Assembly (NCBI RefSeq): GCF_014692875.1
Contig: NZ_CP061171.1
Span: 5,761,362-5,825,361 of the forward strand
Reading direction: 5' to 3'
Length of the DNA stretch: 64,000 nt
Source of the DNA: Pedobacter riviphilus
GTDB taxonomy: Bacteria > Bacteroidota > Bacteroidia > Sphingobacteriales > Sphingobacteriaceae
Shown in pieces: positions 25,830 to 34,792 of the stretch (position 1 is its first letter; each line of letters starts with the position of its first letter). Below the pieces are notes generated by a model. That model searched no databases. It saw only the letters and a list, made by a program, of their open reading frames with translations, and had not been told where the DNA came from. A program made the position numbers and the translations under genes.

Positions 25830-26570
25830 ATGATATTAAGAGCCGAAAATCTCGTTAAAAAATATAAACAGCGTACTGTTGTAAACAATGTTTCCTTTAA
25901 CGTAAGTCAGGGGGAAATTGTTGGTCTTTTAGGTCCTAATGGGGCTGGAAAAACAACATCATTTTACATGATTGTGGGACTGATCAAACCAAATGAGGGG
26001 CGTATCTTTTTAGAGGAAGAAGACATTACAGAAGATCCGATGTACCGCAGGGCACAAAAAGGCATCGGCTATTTGGCTCAGGAAGCATCGGTTTTTAGAA
26101 AACTTACTGTTGAGGATAATATCCTGGCCATTTTAGAAATGAGCAAATTGACCAAGGAAGAACAACGTGATAAACTTGAAGAACTAATCAACGAGTTTAG
26201 TTTACATAAAGTGCGTAAAAACCGTGGCGATTTATTATCAGGTGGAGAACGTCGCCGTACCGAAATTGCCCGTGCTTTAGCTGCCAATCCCAATTTTATT
26301 TTATTGGACGAACCTTTTGCTGGTGTAGATCCAATTGCGGTAGAGGAAATCCAGAGTATTGTTGCCAAACTGAAACATAAAAATATAGGAATCTTAATTA
26401 CCGATCACAACGTACAAGAAACACTTTCGATTACCGATAGGGCTTATCTGCTTTTTGAAGGTAAAATTCTAGAACAGGGGGTTCCCGAAGTGCTTGCCGA
26501 GAACGAGATGGTAAGAAAAGTTTATCTTGGATCGAACTTTGTGCTGAAACGTAAGAAATTTGATGTTTAA
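25830..26570 (+). CDS. lptB: LPS export ABC transporter ATP-binding protein
   Basis: A 246-residue ABC ATPase. Walker A is [10 protein letters not shown], the signature [15 protein letters not shown], Walker [14 protein letters not shown], and the switch His is in LITDHNV. The ERRR signature and overall sequence fit LptB, which powers LPS extraction from the inner membrane with LptFG. ATG 25830 (MILRAENLV) is chosen, because the ATG at 25818 directly follows the repeat and the shorter form agrees with the family N-terminus. No lptF, lptG, lptC or lptA in the window. Confidence 0.94.
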   Translation: MILRAENLVKKYKQRTVVNNVSFNVSQGEIVGLLGPNGAGKTTSFYMIVGLIKPNEGRIFLEEEDITEDPMYRRAQKGIGYLAQEASVFRKLTVEDNILAILEMSKLTKEEQRDKLEELINEFSLHKVRKNRGDLLSGGERRRTEIARALAANPNFILLDEPFAGVDPIAVEEIQSIVAKLKHKNIGILITDHNVQETLSITDRAYLLFEGKILEQGVPEVLAENEMVRKVYLGSNFVLKRKKFDV

Positions 26571-26728
26571 TATTAACCAGTTCTTATCACAGGTTTCGAA
26601 AATAAAGATGATAAACTCAGCTAAAACTATTTCAGGTAAAGAGGGCAGATTATTGTTGCAACAAAAACAACAACATCCGTGTTTATCTGTCAACATCTGT
26701 GGTAAAAATCAGCTGTTTATTTTTTAAT

Positions 26729-28246
26729 ATGGCAATTGTAAATTCAATTTTTACCTGGTTAATGAAAAAGCGGATCCACCAGATCGAGCTTTTTATGAAA
26801 TATCCATACGATGTTCAGGAAGAGTGGTTCCATAATTTGATTGATAGTGCAGAAAATACCGAATGGGGCAAACTGTACGATTATAAAACCATTTTAACTC
26901 CACAACAATACAAGGAGCGTGTTCCGATCCAAAACTACGATACTCTAAAGCCTTACATTGAGCGTATGCTTAATGGCGAACAGAATATTCTATGGCCTTC
27001 TGATATCAAATGGTTTGCAAAATCATCGGGTACCACAAGCGACAGAAGTAAATTTATCCCCGTTTCTCCAGAATCATTGGAAGAATGCCACTTTAAAGGC
27101 GGCAAGGATATGCTTTCTATCTACTGCAATAACCGCCCCGATAACCAGATGTTTACCGGAAAAGGTTTGGTTTTAGGGGGAAGCCACCAGGTTAATCAGT
27201 TAAACGAAGATTGTTTCTATGGTGATTTATCGGCGGTACTGATCAAAAATCTGCCAATCTGGGCCGAATATTACCGCACGCCTGATATGTCTATCGCTTT
27301 AATGGATAATTACGAAATCAAGATGGATAGAATGGCCGAGGCCACCATCACTGAAAACGTAACCAGCATTTCTGGCGTACCAACCTGGACCATGGTACTG
27401 GCCAAAAAGGTGCTCGAACTTACCGGGAAACAGAATTTATTGGAAGTTTGGCCAAATCTCGAATTGTATATCCATGGTGCGGTAAACTTCGCACCTTATC
27501 GTGAACAGTTTAAACAGCTCATCCCATCTGCTGAGATGTATTATCTGGAAACTTATAATGCATCCGAAGGGTTTTTCGGCATTCAGGATCAGGATAACTC
27601 AGAAGAAATGTTGCTGATGCTCGATTATGGTATTTTCTATGAGTTTGTGCCGATGGAGTATATCTGTGAAGAAAATCCTAAAGCACTATTGTTGGGCGAA
27701 GTAGAACTGCATAAAAATTATGCTATCGTAATCTCTACAAATGGTGGCTTATGGCGTTATATGATCGGCGATACCATTCAATTTACTTCACTTTCTCCCT
27801 ACCGCATTAAAATTACCGGACGTACCAAACATTTTATCAATGCCTTTGGCGAAGAAGTGATTATAGACAATGCAGAACAGGCCTTAACCAAAGCTTGCCA
27901 GGAAACCGGTGCCGAAATAAAAGATTATACCGCCGGACCGATTTACTTTAAAGATGAAAAAGCGGGTGGGCACGAATGGATTATCGAATTCGATAAGCAA
28001 CCCAATGATTTTGAAAAATTTGTTGATGTAATGGATCAGACCTTACGTGAGGTTAACTCTGATTACGATGCCAAACGTTTTAAAGATATGGCTTTGGCCC
28101 GTCCTAAAGTGCATAATGCACCTGCCAATACTTTTTATAATTGGCTAAAGGCAAAAGATAAACTCGGCGGGCAGCATAAAGTGCCACGCCTGGCTAATGA
28201 GCGGAAATATGTTGATGATATTTTGGAGATGATGAAGTCTTCTTAA
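26729..28246 (+). CDS. GH3 auxin-responsive promoter-family protein
   Basis: A protein of about 505 residues of the GH3 family, an ANL-superfamily fold. Visible are the ATP-binding KSSGTTSDRSKFIPVS (near residue 95), YNASEGFFGIQ and YMIGDTIQFTS, all typical of acyl-adenylating GH3 enzymes. In plants they conjugate amino acids to hormones; bacterial members have no established role. ATG 26729 is used; the frame extends upstream to a GTG inside a repeat (around 26645-26705, ATCCGTG...CATCTGTGG). The order recJ-lptB-GH3 suggests a link to envelope or housekeeping functions, but this is inference. Confidence 0.88.
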   Translation: MAIVNSIFTWLMKKRIHQIELFMKYPYDVQEEWFHNLIDSAENTEWGKLYDYKTILTPQQYKERVPIQNYDTLKPYIERMLNGEQNILWPSDIKWFAKSSGTTSDRSKFIPVSPESLEECHFKGGKDMLSIYCNNRPDNQMFTGKGLVLGGSHQVNQLNEDCFYGDLSAVLIKNLPIWAEYYRTPDMSIALMDNYEIKMDRMAEATITENVTSISGVPTWTMVLAKKVLELTGKQNLLEVWPNLELYIHGAVNFAPYREQFKQLIPSAEMYYLETYNASEGFFGIQDQDNSEEMLLMLDYGIFYEFVPMEYICEENPKALLLGEVELHKNYAIVISTNGGLWRYMIGDTIQFTSLSPYRIKITGRTKHFINAFGEEVIIDNAEQALTKACQETGAEIKDYTAGPIYFKDEKAGGHEWIIEFDKQPNDFEKFVDVMDQTLREVNSDYDAKRFKDMALARPKVHNAPANTFYNWLKAKDKLGGQHKVPRLANERKYVDDILEMMKSS

Positions 28247-28267
28247 ATTTAATAAATCTCATTTAGG

Positions 28268-28327
28268 CATGTCAGTCTGAGCCTGTCGAAGACCTTATAA
28301 AGGCAATCAACAAAGCTCAATGTGACT
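28268..28327. repeat. GTCAGTCTGAGCCTGTCGAAG-type repeat
   Basis: TGTCAGTCTGAGCCTGTCGAAGACC at left and the partly decayed partner AAAGCTCAATGTGAC at right. The element is a common intergenic inverted repeat, and here the right arm is degenerate. Confidence 0.5.
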
Positions 28328-28418
28328 TTAGTATATTTGATAACGCTGCTCAATAATGAAAAACATCCTCATCTTATTTACGCTTAGGATCATGAGTTAT
28401 TACTGTTTAACAAAATAG

Positions 28419-29045
28419 ATGAAAAGCTTTAGCTATAAACGTGTGGCCTGGCTACTGTTTTTTGCCTATTTCTTTATATTAATGGTGCAGATTACTTTAC
28501 GGTATATCCCACTAAATAGTGAAGTGTCTTTTCTGCAGATTAAACAGACCGAAGTTTCAGGGATCAAAGCTTATCTTCCCATATTTTACATTCATGTCTA
28601 TAGTGCCATATTTGTGCTGCTGGCTGGTTTTACGCAGTTTAATCCTAAAATTTTAGCTAAATATCCCAAAGTACATAAATGGCTGGGCTACTTGTATGCA
28701 GGCTTTGTGTTGTTACTTGCCGCACCATCTGGCGTTTTTATCGGCTGGTTTGCAAATGGCGGTTTAATAGCTAAAACCTCATTTGTTATTTTAGGTGTTT
28801 TATGGTTCTGGTTTACCTTAAAGGCGGTTCTTCTTATTTTGAAACGGAAGATCTCTGACCATAAAAAGTTTATGTACCGCAGTTTTGCTTTGGCAACTTC
28901 AGCCATCACCTTAAGGTTGTGGAAAGTTATTTTAGTATATTTATTTCATCCGGCACCAATGGATGTTTACCAGATTATAGCTTGGTTAGGCTGGATACCC
29001 AATTTATTAATTGCCGAATGGCTCATTAAACGGAAAATAATTTAA
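28419..29045 (+). CDS. DUF2306-like membrane protein
   Basis: A 208-residue protein with about six hydrophobic segments. IHVYSAIFVLLAGFTQF, HKWLGYLYAG and HKKFMYRSFALATSAITLRL fit DUF2306 membrane proteins. The repeated His residues in or near membrane segments could bind heme, but this is speculation. The next gene (YARHG lipoprotein) starts three bases after its stop, so the two are co-transcribed. Confidence 0.75.
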   Translation: MKSFSYKRVAWLLFFAYFFILMVQITLRYIPLNSEVSFLQIKQTEVSGIKAYLPIFYIHVYSAIFVLLAGFTQFNPKILAKYPKVHKWLGYLYAGFVLLLAAPSGVFIGWFANGGLIAKTSFVILGVLWFWFTLKAVLLILKRKISDHKKFMYRSFALATSAITLRLWKVILVYLFHPAPMDVYQIIAWLGWIPNLLIAEWLIKRKII

Positions 29046-29048
29046 TTG

Positions 29049-29936
29049 ATGAAAAGGATCTTATTATTAGCGCTGTTCCCATTTTTGATGCTCTCTTGTA
29101 GGGATACTAAAAAAACAAATGAACAAAAAAAGGCTGTTGAGGTAGCTCAACCGGAAATCCACAAGGAACTCTATGGCTTTTGGGTTGGCGATTTTTACAC
29201 AATAGATGAGTCGGAATACGAAGGAGATATGTCTGATGCTGTCAAAAAACTGAATATCAACATAAAAAAGATAACCAAAGATACGGTGATTGCACAAAGT
29301 GTGGTTTCGGGAAACAGCCGCCCATTATTGGGTAAACTATCTGACGATGGTGGGAAAATCACTTTTGTGTTAGATGAACCTGGCAGCGATAAGTACGATG
29401 GGAAGTTTGAAATCACTCTAGTTGGCGATACCCTAATCGGCAAATGGAACGCCTATAAAACCGAATTGAAATGGCCCGAAAGGCAGTTTAAACTCGTTAA
29501 AAAGGCATTTACTTACAATGCTAACTTAATGTTGCCAAGCGAAAGCAGTTATGTAGACTGGAGCGATCATAAAATGATAAAAAGAGTGGATACTGCTGAA
29601 GACGGAAAAATAGATACCCTAGAGGCAAATGCTTTTTACAGAAGTGCTTCCGATCAGATTTTTAAATTAAATGCTTCAACCACTATGCTCAAAGAAGAAG
29701 ATGTAAAAAATTTAAGAAAACTAGATCTGCAGATTATTAAAAATACCATTTTCGCCAGACATGGTTATGCTTTTAAAAAACAAACTTTTAGAAATTTTTT
29801 CGATCCTGTAGAATGGTATGTTCCTGTTAAAAACAACGTTGATAATGATTTAACATCGATAGAAAATAAAAATATCAAGTTATTAGACCGTTTTACTAAA
29901 TACGCGGAAGACAATTATGATGCTTTTGGCCGTTAA
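29049..29936 (+). CDS. YARHG-domain lipoprotein
   Basis: A lipoprotein of 295 residues with lipobox LMLSC (Cys near residue 17). The C-terminal 80 residues form a YARHG domain: LRKLDLQIIKNTIFARHGYA, FRNFFDPVEWY and a final helix. YARHG domains are extracellular and of unknown function. The central region (about 40-160) is beta-rich, with GKWNAY resembling lipocalin-like or DUF-type stress lipoproteins. ATG 29049 is used, one codon after a TTG. It lies in a run of same-strand genes ending with the CCC-motif protein. Confidence 0.8.
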   Translation: MKRILLLALFPFLMLSCRDTKKTNEQKKAVEVAQPEIHKELYGFWVGDFYTIDESEYEGDMSDAVKKLNINIKKITKDTVIAQSVVSGNSRPLLGKLSDDGGKITFVLDEPGSDKYDGKFEITLVGDTLIGKWNAYKTELKWPERQFKLVKKAFTYNANLMLPSESSYVDWSDHKMIKRVDTAEDGKIDTLEANAFYRSASDQIFKLNASTTMLKEEDVKNLRKLDLQIIKNTIFARHGYAFKKQTFRNFFDPVEWYVPVKNNVDNDLTSIENKNIKLLDRFTKYAEDNYDAFGR

Positions 29937-29953
29937 TTTGTAAAGGATTAACT

Positions 29954-30388
29954 ATGAAATTGAACAGGGAAAAAATATTGGGTTTCTTCAAAAAATCGCA
30001 AAGCAAAGCTTCGGTGATCTTAAGTGATAAAACCAAAGCCAGTAATACGATTAAAGATGCGCTTGGTAAGGCGGTAACCAATAAAGGCGATTTAGAAGGG
30101 GTTTGGGCCAAGCTGGTATTGCTGTTCGCTGTATCTAAAGATTATGTGAACGGCGATTATACCGAAATTCCTAAAAGATCAATCATTGCTATTTTAGGAG
30201 GACTGATTTACTTTTTATCTCCTATTGATGTAATTCCGGATTTTGTGCCGGTTCTGGGCTTTATTGATGATATTTATATCCTAAACCTGGTGTACAGACA
30301 AGTGATTAAAGACCTGGAGAAATATAAAGCCTGGAAAGATACCCAGGGAAAATTTATTGGTGATATAGATGGCTCAACCGCAACATAG
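29954..30388 (+). CDS. YkvA/DUF1232-family membrane protein
   Basis: A 144-residue protein. The C-terminal half holds the DUF1232 signature YFLSPIDVIPDFVPVLGFID (about residues 85-104), a membrane-associated hairpin. The N-terminal half is basic and helical. Function unknown. It starts 18 bases after the YARHG gene and overlaps the next gene by 20 bp, so it is part of an operon. Confidence 0.88.
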   Translation: MKLNREKILGFFKKSQSKASVILSDKTKASNTIKDALGKAVTNKGDLEGVWAKLVLLFAVSKDYVNGDYTEIPKRSIIAILGGLIYFLSPIDVIPDFVPVLGFIDDIYILNLVYRQVIKDLEKYKAWKDTQGKFIGDIDGSTAT

Positions 30389-30689
30389 TTTTCTAGATTG
30401 GATAGGCGAGCATCTTTTTACCTGCCCGTTTAGAGCCCATTTTGGATTCGATTGCCCAGGCTGTGGCTTTCAGCGTTCGGTACTGGCTTTATTTCGGGGC
30501 GACTTAATTGCATCATTTAAGTTTTATCCTGCAACAATTCCACTCATTTTTGTCATAGTATTTACCATTGTTCACCTCAAAGTCGATTTTAAGTTTGGGG
30601 CGCAGCTCATCAAAATCGTTTTTGCAGGAGTTGCAGTAATTATTTTAATCAATTACATTTACAAAATATACACTCACCAATTGATCTAA
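30369..30689 (+). CDS. DUF2752-family membrane protein
   Basis: A 106-residue protein with the DUF2752 signature CPFRAHFGFDCPGCGFQRSV near the N-terminus, where Cys pairs flank a loop, and two hydrophobic segments after it. The start overlaps the end of the DUF1232 gene by 20 bp, which indicates coupling. DUF2752 proteins are often placed before CCC-motif/DUF4190 proteins, as here. Function unknown. Confidence 0.88.
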   Translation: MAQPQHSFLDWIGEHLFTCPFRAHFGFDCPGCGFQRSVLALFRGDLIASFKFYPATIPLIFVIVFTIVHLKVDFKFGAQLIKIVFAGVAVIILINYIYKIYTHQLI

Positions 30690-30697
30690 ATACAGCT

Positions 30698-31177
30698 ATG
30701 TCAGAAGAACAGGAAACTCCTCAGGAAAATAAACCGATTGATCTTTCAAACGATCCAAAACCAGAACCTGCGCCATTTCAGCCCTTGGGTAATGGGCCAG
30801 TAACCCCGCCACCCTTTCAACAACCGCCGCCATTTGGCCAGTTTGGAGGAGGAGGCTTTGGTCAGCAGAACTTACCAAATGCTACAGCTTCTCTTGTGTT
30901 GGGTATTTTGGCTATACCCGCGTGCTGTTTTTACGGCATATTTGGATTGATATTTGGCGTAATTGCTTGGATATTAGGTGCTGGTGATATGAAAAAATAT
31001 CGGTTCAATCCGAGTTTATATACAGAATCATCATATAAAAATGCAAAAGCAGGCAAGATCTGTGGAATGATTGCAACCATTTTAAGTGCATTATTTATCG
31101 TAATGGTTATATTAGTCATCGCTGGAGCAATCGCTAATCCTCAGATGTTTGATAACTTTATCAAAGGCATGAAATAG
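30698..31177 (+). CDS. CCC-motif (DUF4190-like) membrane protein
   Basis: A 159-residue protein. The N-terminal third is Pro/Gln/Gly-rich (for example PPPFQQPPPFGQFGGGGFGQ) and probably disordered in the cytoplasm. Two hydrophobic segments follow: SLVLGILAIPACCFYGIFGL and, after a soluble loop NPSLYTESSYKNAKAGKICG, a second membrane segment. The pattern fits the Bacteroidota CCC-motif membrane protein family; here the motif reads ACCF. It starts eight bases after the DUF2752 gene. Function unknown. Confidence 0.8.
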   Translation: MSEEQETPQENKPIDLSNDPKPEPAPFQPLGNGPVTPPPFQQPPPFGQFGGGGFGQQNLPNATASLVLGILAIPACCFYGIFGLIFGVIAWILGAGDMKKYRFNPSLYTESSYKNAKAGKICGMIATILSALFIVMVILVIAGAIANPQMFDNFIKGMK

Positions 31178-31233
31178 ATAATTAATTTTACCTTAAAAAT
31201 ATAAATCGGATGGTGCATGCCATTCGATTTTCT

Positions 31234-31241
31234 TATTTTTG
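31234..31241 (+). promoter_or_regulatory. -7 box of the bacilliredoxin gene
   Basis: TATTTTTG matches TAnnTTTG and is followed by a 33-nt leader to the ATG. No clear -33 TTTG. Confidence 0.45.
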
Positions 31242-31274
31242 TAGCATTGATATTGTAAATAAAAAACTAAGATA

Positions 31275-31685
31275 ATGTATCCAGAATATTTAGTAGAACC
31301 AATGCGTAAGGAATTAACCAACGTTGGTTTTCAAGAATTAAAAAACGCAGCAGACGTAGATCAAGCTATTAAAGGCGAAGGAACTGTGTTGGTAGTAGTA
31401 AACTCGGTTTGTGGTTGTGCGGCAGCAAATGCACGACCAGCGGCTAGAGCAGCAGCAGCACACGAAAAACACCCTGATAAATTGGTTACTGTTTTTGCAG
31501 GAATGGAAAAAGAAGCAGTAGATCAGGCAAGAAATTACATGATGCCTTTTCCTCCATCTTCTCCGGCAATGGCTTTATTTAAAGATGGTAAATTGGTTCA
31601 CATGATCGAGCGTCACCAGATTGAAGGCAGACCAGCACAAATGATCGCTGATAACCTGATCGGTGCTTTTGAGCAATACTGCTAA
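31275..31685 (+). CDS. BrxA/BrxB-type bacilliredoxin
   Basis: A 136-residue thioredoxin-fold protein with the Cys-Gly-Cys active site of bacilliredoxins in VVNSVCGCAAANARPAA (Cys46, Cys48). HPDKLVTVFAGMEKEAVDQA and PFPPSSPAMALFKDG are also typical. It removes bacillithiol from S-bacillithiolated proteins. Together with the YpdA-like reductase at the left edge it implies a bacillithiol redox system, although bshA/B/C are not in the window. Some relatives are labelled YphP/YqiW. Confidence 0.93.
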   Translation: MYPEYLVEPMRKELTNVGFQELKNAADVDQAIKGEGTVLVVVNSVCGCAAANARPAARAAAAHEKHPDKLVTVFAGMEKEAVDQARNYMMPFPPSSPAMALFKDGKLVHMIERHQIEGRPAQMIADNLIGAFEQYC

Positions 31686-31841
31686 AAATTGATTACATAG
31701 ATTATTGGATTACACCGATAAGAAGGTATCTAAGTTATATGAAATGGTGGATGGAAACATTCACCATTTTGCGTTTATGGGGCTTGTGAAGATGATTGGG
31801 TTTTACTTAGTTATCTTCTACTTAATCGTCACGTGTGATTA

Positions 31842-32633
31842 CTAAAAATCCTTATTGAGCAATTTCTCTAGTTCTCCGAAAGAAACATTCATTCTTACCC
31901 TGCCTTGTTTGGCATAAGATATTTCTCCAGTTTCTTCTGAGATAATTACCGCAACAGCATCAGTTGTTTCAGAAACACCAATACCCGCGCGGTGCCTTAA
32001 ACCAAACTGTGAAGGTAACTGGTCGTTATCCGTTAAAGGCAAAATACAACTGGCACTTTTAATTTTGTTTTCAGAAATAACTACAGCACCATCATGCAGC
32101 GGACTGTTTTTCTGAAAGATACTTTCCAACAAGCGCTTCGATATTTTGGAGTCAACAAGCTCACAGCTATTGGCAAAAAACTGCTCATCGTAAAATTTAA
32201 CAAATACCATTAATGCTCCCGTACGCGTTTTCTTCATGCTTTTACAGGCGTCGATAATTGGTTTTATACGGGCTAAATTATTTCTTTCAATCTCTTTTCG
32301 GCCAAATAAATATCCCCACCAGGCTTTATTCTTTTGTAAAAAAGCATTTTTTCCGATCAGTAAAAGGAAACGCCTGATCTCTGGGTGGAAGATCACAATC
32401 AAAGCAATAATCCCCACACTCATAAATTTCTCGATGATGGCTGTAAGTAGCTTCATGTGCAAAGCATCAACAATACGATAGAATATTGCGATAATAAGCA
32501 TTCCAACCAGCAAGTTAACAGCTAAGGTATTGCGGATTAAGGTATAAACGTAATAGATTAAAAGTGCCACAAGCACAATGTCAACCACATCGGTAATGGT
32601 GAATTTTACAAAATCAAAATCTAATCCTTTCAT
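31842..32633 (-). CDS. cdaA: Diadenylate cyclase
   Basis: A 263-residue CdaA: three N-terminal membrane segments (within about residues 12-85), then a DAC domain. The DGA motif is in SPLHDGAVVI and the RHR motif in FGLRHRAGIG, both needed to make c-di-AMP from two ATP. ATG 32633 is chosen; a TTG three codons earlier also starts the open frame. In Firmicutes cdaA pairs with cdaR and glmM; neither is here, as usual in Bacteroidota. folP lies upstream on the same strand but is separated by a repeat-flanked gene. Confidence 0.93.
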   Translation of the reverse strand: MKGLDFDFVKFTITDVVDIVLVALLIYYVYTLIRNTLAVNLLVGMLIIAIFYRIVDALHMKLLTAIIEKFMSVGIIALIVIFHPEIRRFLLLIGKNAFLQKNKAWWGYLFGRKEIERNNLARIKPIIDACKSMKKTRTGALMVFVKFYDEQFFANSCELVDSKISKRLLESIFQKNSPLHDGAVVISENKIKSASCILPLTDNDQLPSQFGLRHRAGIGVSETTDAVAVIISEETGEISYAKQGRVRMNVSFGELEKLLNKDF

Positions 32634-32677
32634 TATTGGCAAGATAGTAAAACGGTTTTCAGTTTACAAGCAAGATA

Positions 32678-32740
32678 GGTTAACTGTTTAAATGGGTTGA
32701 AAAGCGGTTAACTGTTTAAACTGTTTAAATGGTTAATTGT
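32678..32740. repeat. GTTAACTGTTTAAA-type repeat, family C, left copy
   Basis: GGTTAACTGTTTAAATGG is followed by GGTTAACTGTTTAAACTG and TTTAAATGGTTAATTG. It lies 18 bp from the end of the four-helix-bundle gene, and a copy in opposite orientation lies on the other side of that gene. Confidence 0.55.
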
Positions 32741-32758
32741 AGGGCTGGTGGAGAGAAC

Positions 32759-33121
32759 CTAATTTTTTAATATCGATTTGCGCAAAGCATTTAATTTGTT
32801 GGTTAATTCATCAAGTTTTAGTCGAAATGAAATATATTCTTCTTCATTGATATATTCAAGGTCATATGCACCAATAACATGGTTGATGGTTTCGATTGCA
32901 CTTGAATAAGACATTGTTATAAAATGTGCCTTATCCTTAGGCGTAATTCTCGCTGAACCTTCTGCTAAGCAATCTCCAATACTGCTTGCAGATCTTTTGA
33001 TCTGACTTGTTAAACCAAATACCTCCTCCTTTGGGAATTTCCTGGTCAAATTATAAATGTCTTTTCTGAGCAACCTGGCTTTTTGCCAGGTCTCTAATTT
33101 TTCAAATGAGTAAATATGCAT
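32759..33121 (-). CDS. Four-helix-bundle protein (23S rRNA intervening-sequence type)
   Basis: A 120-residue, all-helical protein. YSFEKLETWQKARLLRKDIY, the helix with QIKRSASSIGDCLAEGSA and the final helices fit the S23/IVP four-helix-bundle family. Relatives sit in rRNA intervening sequences, next to retroelement genes, or alone in Bacteroidota genomes. ATG 33121 is used. The gene is a single ORF bracketed by inverted GTTAACTGTTTAAA repeats at 32678-32740 and 33216-33249, so it may be an inserted or mobile cassette. Confidence 0.82.
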   Translation of the reverse strand: MHIYSFEKLETWQKARLLRKDIYNLTRKFPKEEVFGLTSQIKRSASSIGDCLAEGSARITPKDKAHFITMSYSSAIETINHVIGAYDLEYINEEEYISFRLKLDELTNKLNALRKSILKN

Positions 33122-33215
33122 CACAATTAAGTTTAGATTATATCAAGGACAGAAGCGCAATTGCAATTTAACAAATTATTGAAGTTACCAGACGTAGGCA
33201 ATTTGTTATTTGTAC

Positions 33216-33249
33216 GATTAACCAATTCAAACAGTTAACCGATTAACCA
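33216..33249. repeat. GTTAACTGTTTAAA-type repeat, family C, right copy
   Basis: GATTAACCAATTCAAACAGTTAACCGATTAACC, the inverted counterpart of the left copy. It ends 10 bp before the stop of folP. Confidence 0.55.
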
Positions 33250-33258
33250 CATATCCGC

Positions 33259-34110
33259 CTAGCCCAACATCCCAACTAACTTCACACACTCCACCGCTTC
33301 CTTAACATCATGTACCCTCAAAATACTGGCACCTTTCTGCAGCGCAATAGTATTAAGTACCGTGGTTCCGTTCAGCGCTTCTGCTGCTGTAGTACCAAGC
33401 GTTTTATAAATCATTCCTTTACGCGAGAAACCCACTAAAATAGGAAGTTTGAAAATTTTAAAAGCCTCCAGCTGTTTAAGTAGTCCGTAATTATGCTCGA
33501 TCGTTTTTCCGAAGCCAAAACCAGGGTCGATAATTACATCATGGACGTGCAGGGCTTTAAGGGCGGCAACTTTTTTCGCCAGATAATCAATTACTTCTAG
33601 CAGTACATTGTTATAAACTGGATTTTGCTGCATATTTTGAGGCGTACCTTGCATGTGCATAATGATGTAGGGTACCTGCAGCTTGGCTACTGTCTCGAAC
33701 ATCTGTTCATCCATGTCGCCAGCGGCAATATCGTTAATGATATGCGCTCCGGCAGAAATGGTTTCCTGAGCAACTTTCGCCCTGAAAGTATCGATAGAAA
33801 TAACTGCTTCCGGAAATGTTTTTACTAAACTTTCTACCACAGGTACCAAGCGGTCAACCTCTTCATTGGTAGAAATATCTTTGGCGCCAGGCCTTGATGA
33901 GTATCCGCCGATATCAATAAATGTAGCACCCTCATCTAGAAATTGGGCTGCTTTGGTTAAAGCTTCGTCAATCGATTTTGTGCGGCTATTACTGTAAAAA
34001 GAATCGGGGGTGATATTTAAAATACCCATTACTTTTGGGCTGCTTAAATCGATAAGCTTACCTTTAATGTTTAAGCTTTGTCTGGGCTCAAAAAAGTTTT
34101 TTTCTGCCAT
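33259..34110 (-). CDS. folP: Dihydropteroate synthase
   Basis: A 283-residue DHPS, which joins p-aminobenzoate to the pterin diphosphate in folate synthesis and is the target of sulfonamides. Motifs: VMGILNITPDSFY, GATFIDIGGYSSRPGA, VISIDTFRAKVA, HIINDIAAGD, IIMHMQGTP, VIIDPGFGFGKT, ILVGFSRKGM and the C-terminal LRVHDVKE. The start ATG is the first in the frame and fits the family. Divergent from the DUF1599 gene. Confidence 0.97.
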   Translation of the reverse strand: MAEKNFFEPRQSLNIKGKLIDLSSPKVMGILNITPDSFYSNSRTKSIDEALTKAAQFLDEGATFIDIGGYSSRPGAKDISTNEEVDRLVPVVESLVKTFPEAVISIDTFRAKVAQETISAGAHIINDIAAGDMDEQMFETVAKLQVPYIIMHMQGTPQNMQQNPVYNNVLLEVIDYLAKKVAALKALHVHDVIIDPGFGFGKTIEHNYGLLKQLEAFKIFKLPILVGFSRKGMIYKTLGTTAAEALNGTTVLNTIALQKGASILRVHDVKEAVECVKLVGMLG

Positions 34111-34149
34111 AATAAACCCTTTCGGGATTTGGGTTTCGCTTTAAAAATG

Positions 34150-34157
34150 TATCTTTA
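34150..34157 (+). promoter_or_regulatory. -7-like box of the DUF1599 gene
   Basis: TATCTTTA matches TAnnTTTG except for the last base and lies 46 nt before the TTG start codon. Confidence 0.4.
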
Positions 34158-34203
34158 GCTTTTGTTTTTTCAGGACAAAAATACACTAAAAACTAAATAA
34201 TTA

Positions 34204-34755
34204 TTGGCTTTGGCACAAACAAATACCTCTACCGAATTTGATGAAGTGATTGCAGTTTGCAGATCATTATTTTTAAAAAAGACTAAAGATTATGGCACTG
34301 CATGGCGGATATTGAGGCCAAGTTCGATCACTGATCAGATTTTTATTAAAGCGCAGCGCATCCGTACTTTGGAGGAAAAAAAAGTGAGCAAGGTGGGAGA
34401 GGGTGTAATATCTGAATACATCGGAATTGTAAACTATTGTATTATCGCCATGATGCAGCTCGAATTGACTGAAAATGACCCGAATGAAATGCCTTATGCC
34501 GAAGTTGAAAAAAGGTTTGAAGAAAAGGTAACTGAAACCAAAGATTTAATGTTTGCCAAAAATCACGATTATGGTGAGGCTTGGCGCGATATGCGCATTA
34601 GCTCATTAACAGACTTGATTTTGATGAAAATTTTTAGGGTTAAACAGATAGAAGATAACGAAGGACAAACCCTGGCTTCAGAAGGTGTTAATGCGAATTA
34701 TCAGGATATGCTGAACTATTCGGTTTTCGCGCTGATTAAACTCGGTGTTAAATAA
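34204..34755 (+). CDS. DUF1599-family protein
   Basis: A 183-residue protein formed by two similar repeats: KTKDYGTAWRILRPSSITDQ and then NHDYGEAWRDMRISSLTDLI, each with D-Y-G-AWR. This matches DUF1599, a Bacteroidota family of unknown function, possibly a nucleotide-binding helical domain. The frame is closed by TAA at 34198 and contains no ATG before the first repeat, so TTG 34204 (or 34210) must be the start. The DoxX-like gene follows after 37 bp; in related genomes these two genes are often neighbours of folP. Confidence 0.85.
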   Translation: MALAQTNTSTEFDEVIAVCRSLFLKKTKDYGTAWRILRPSSITDQIFIKAQRIRTLEEKKVSKVGEGVISEYIGIVNYCIIAMMQLELTENDPNEMPYAEVEKRFEEKVTETKDLMFAKNHDYGEAWRDMRISSLTDLILMKIFRVKQIEDNEGQTLASEGVNANYQDMLNYSVFALIKLGVK

Positions 34756-34792
34756 ATAGCGTAATAGCCTTTAAAAAATTAGATACATACAG

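Noticed and set aside
31744..31845. 33-codon hydrophobic ORF between the bacilliredoxin gene and cdaA
   Set aside because: It has one membrane-like segment, but a second frame is equally open, there is no promoter, and it overlaps the end of cdaA. Not strong enough to call.
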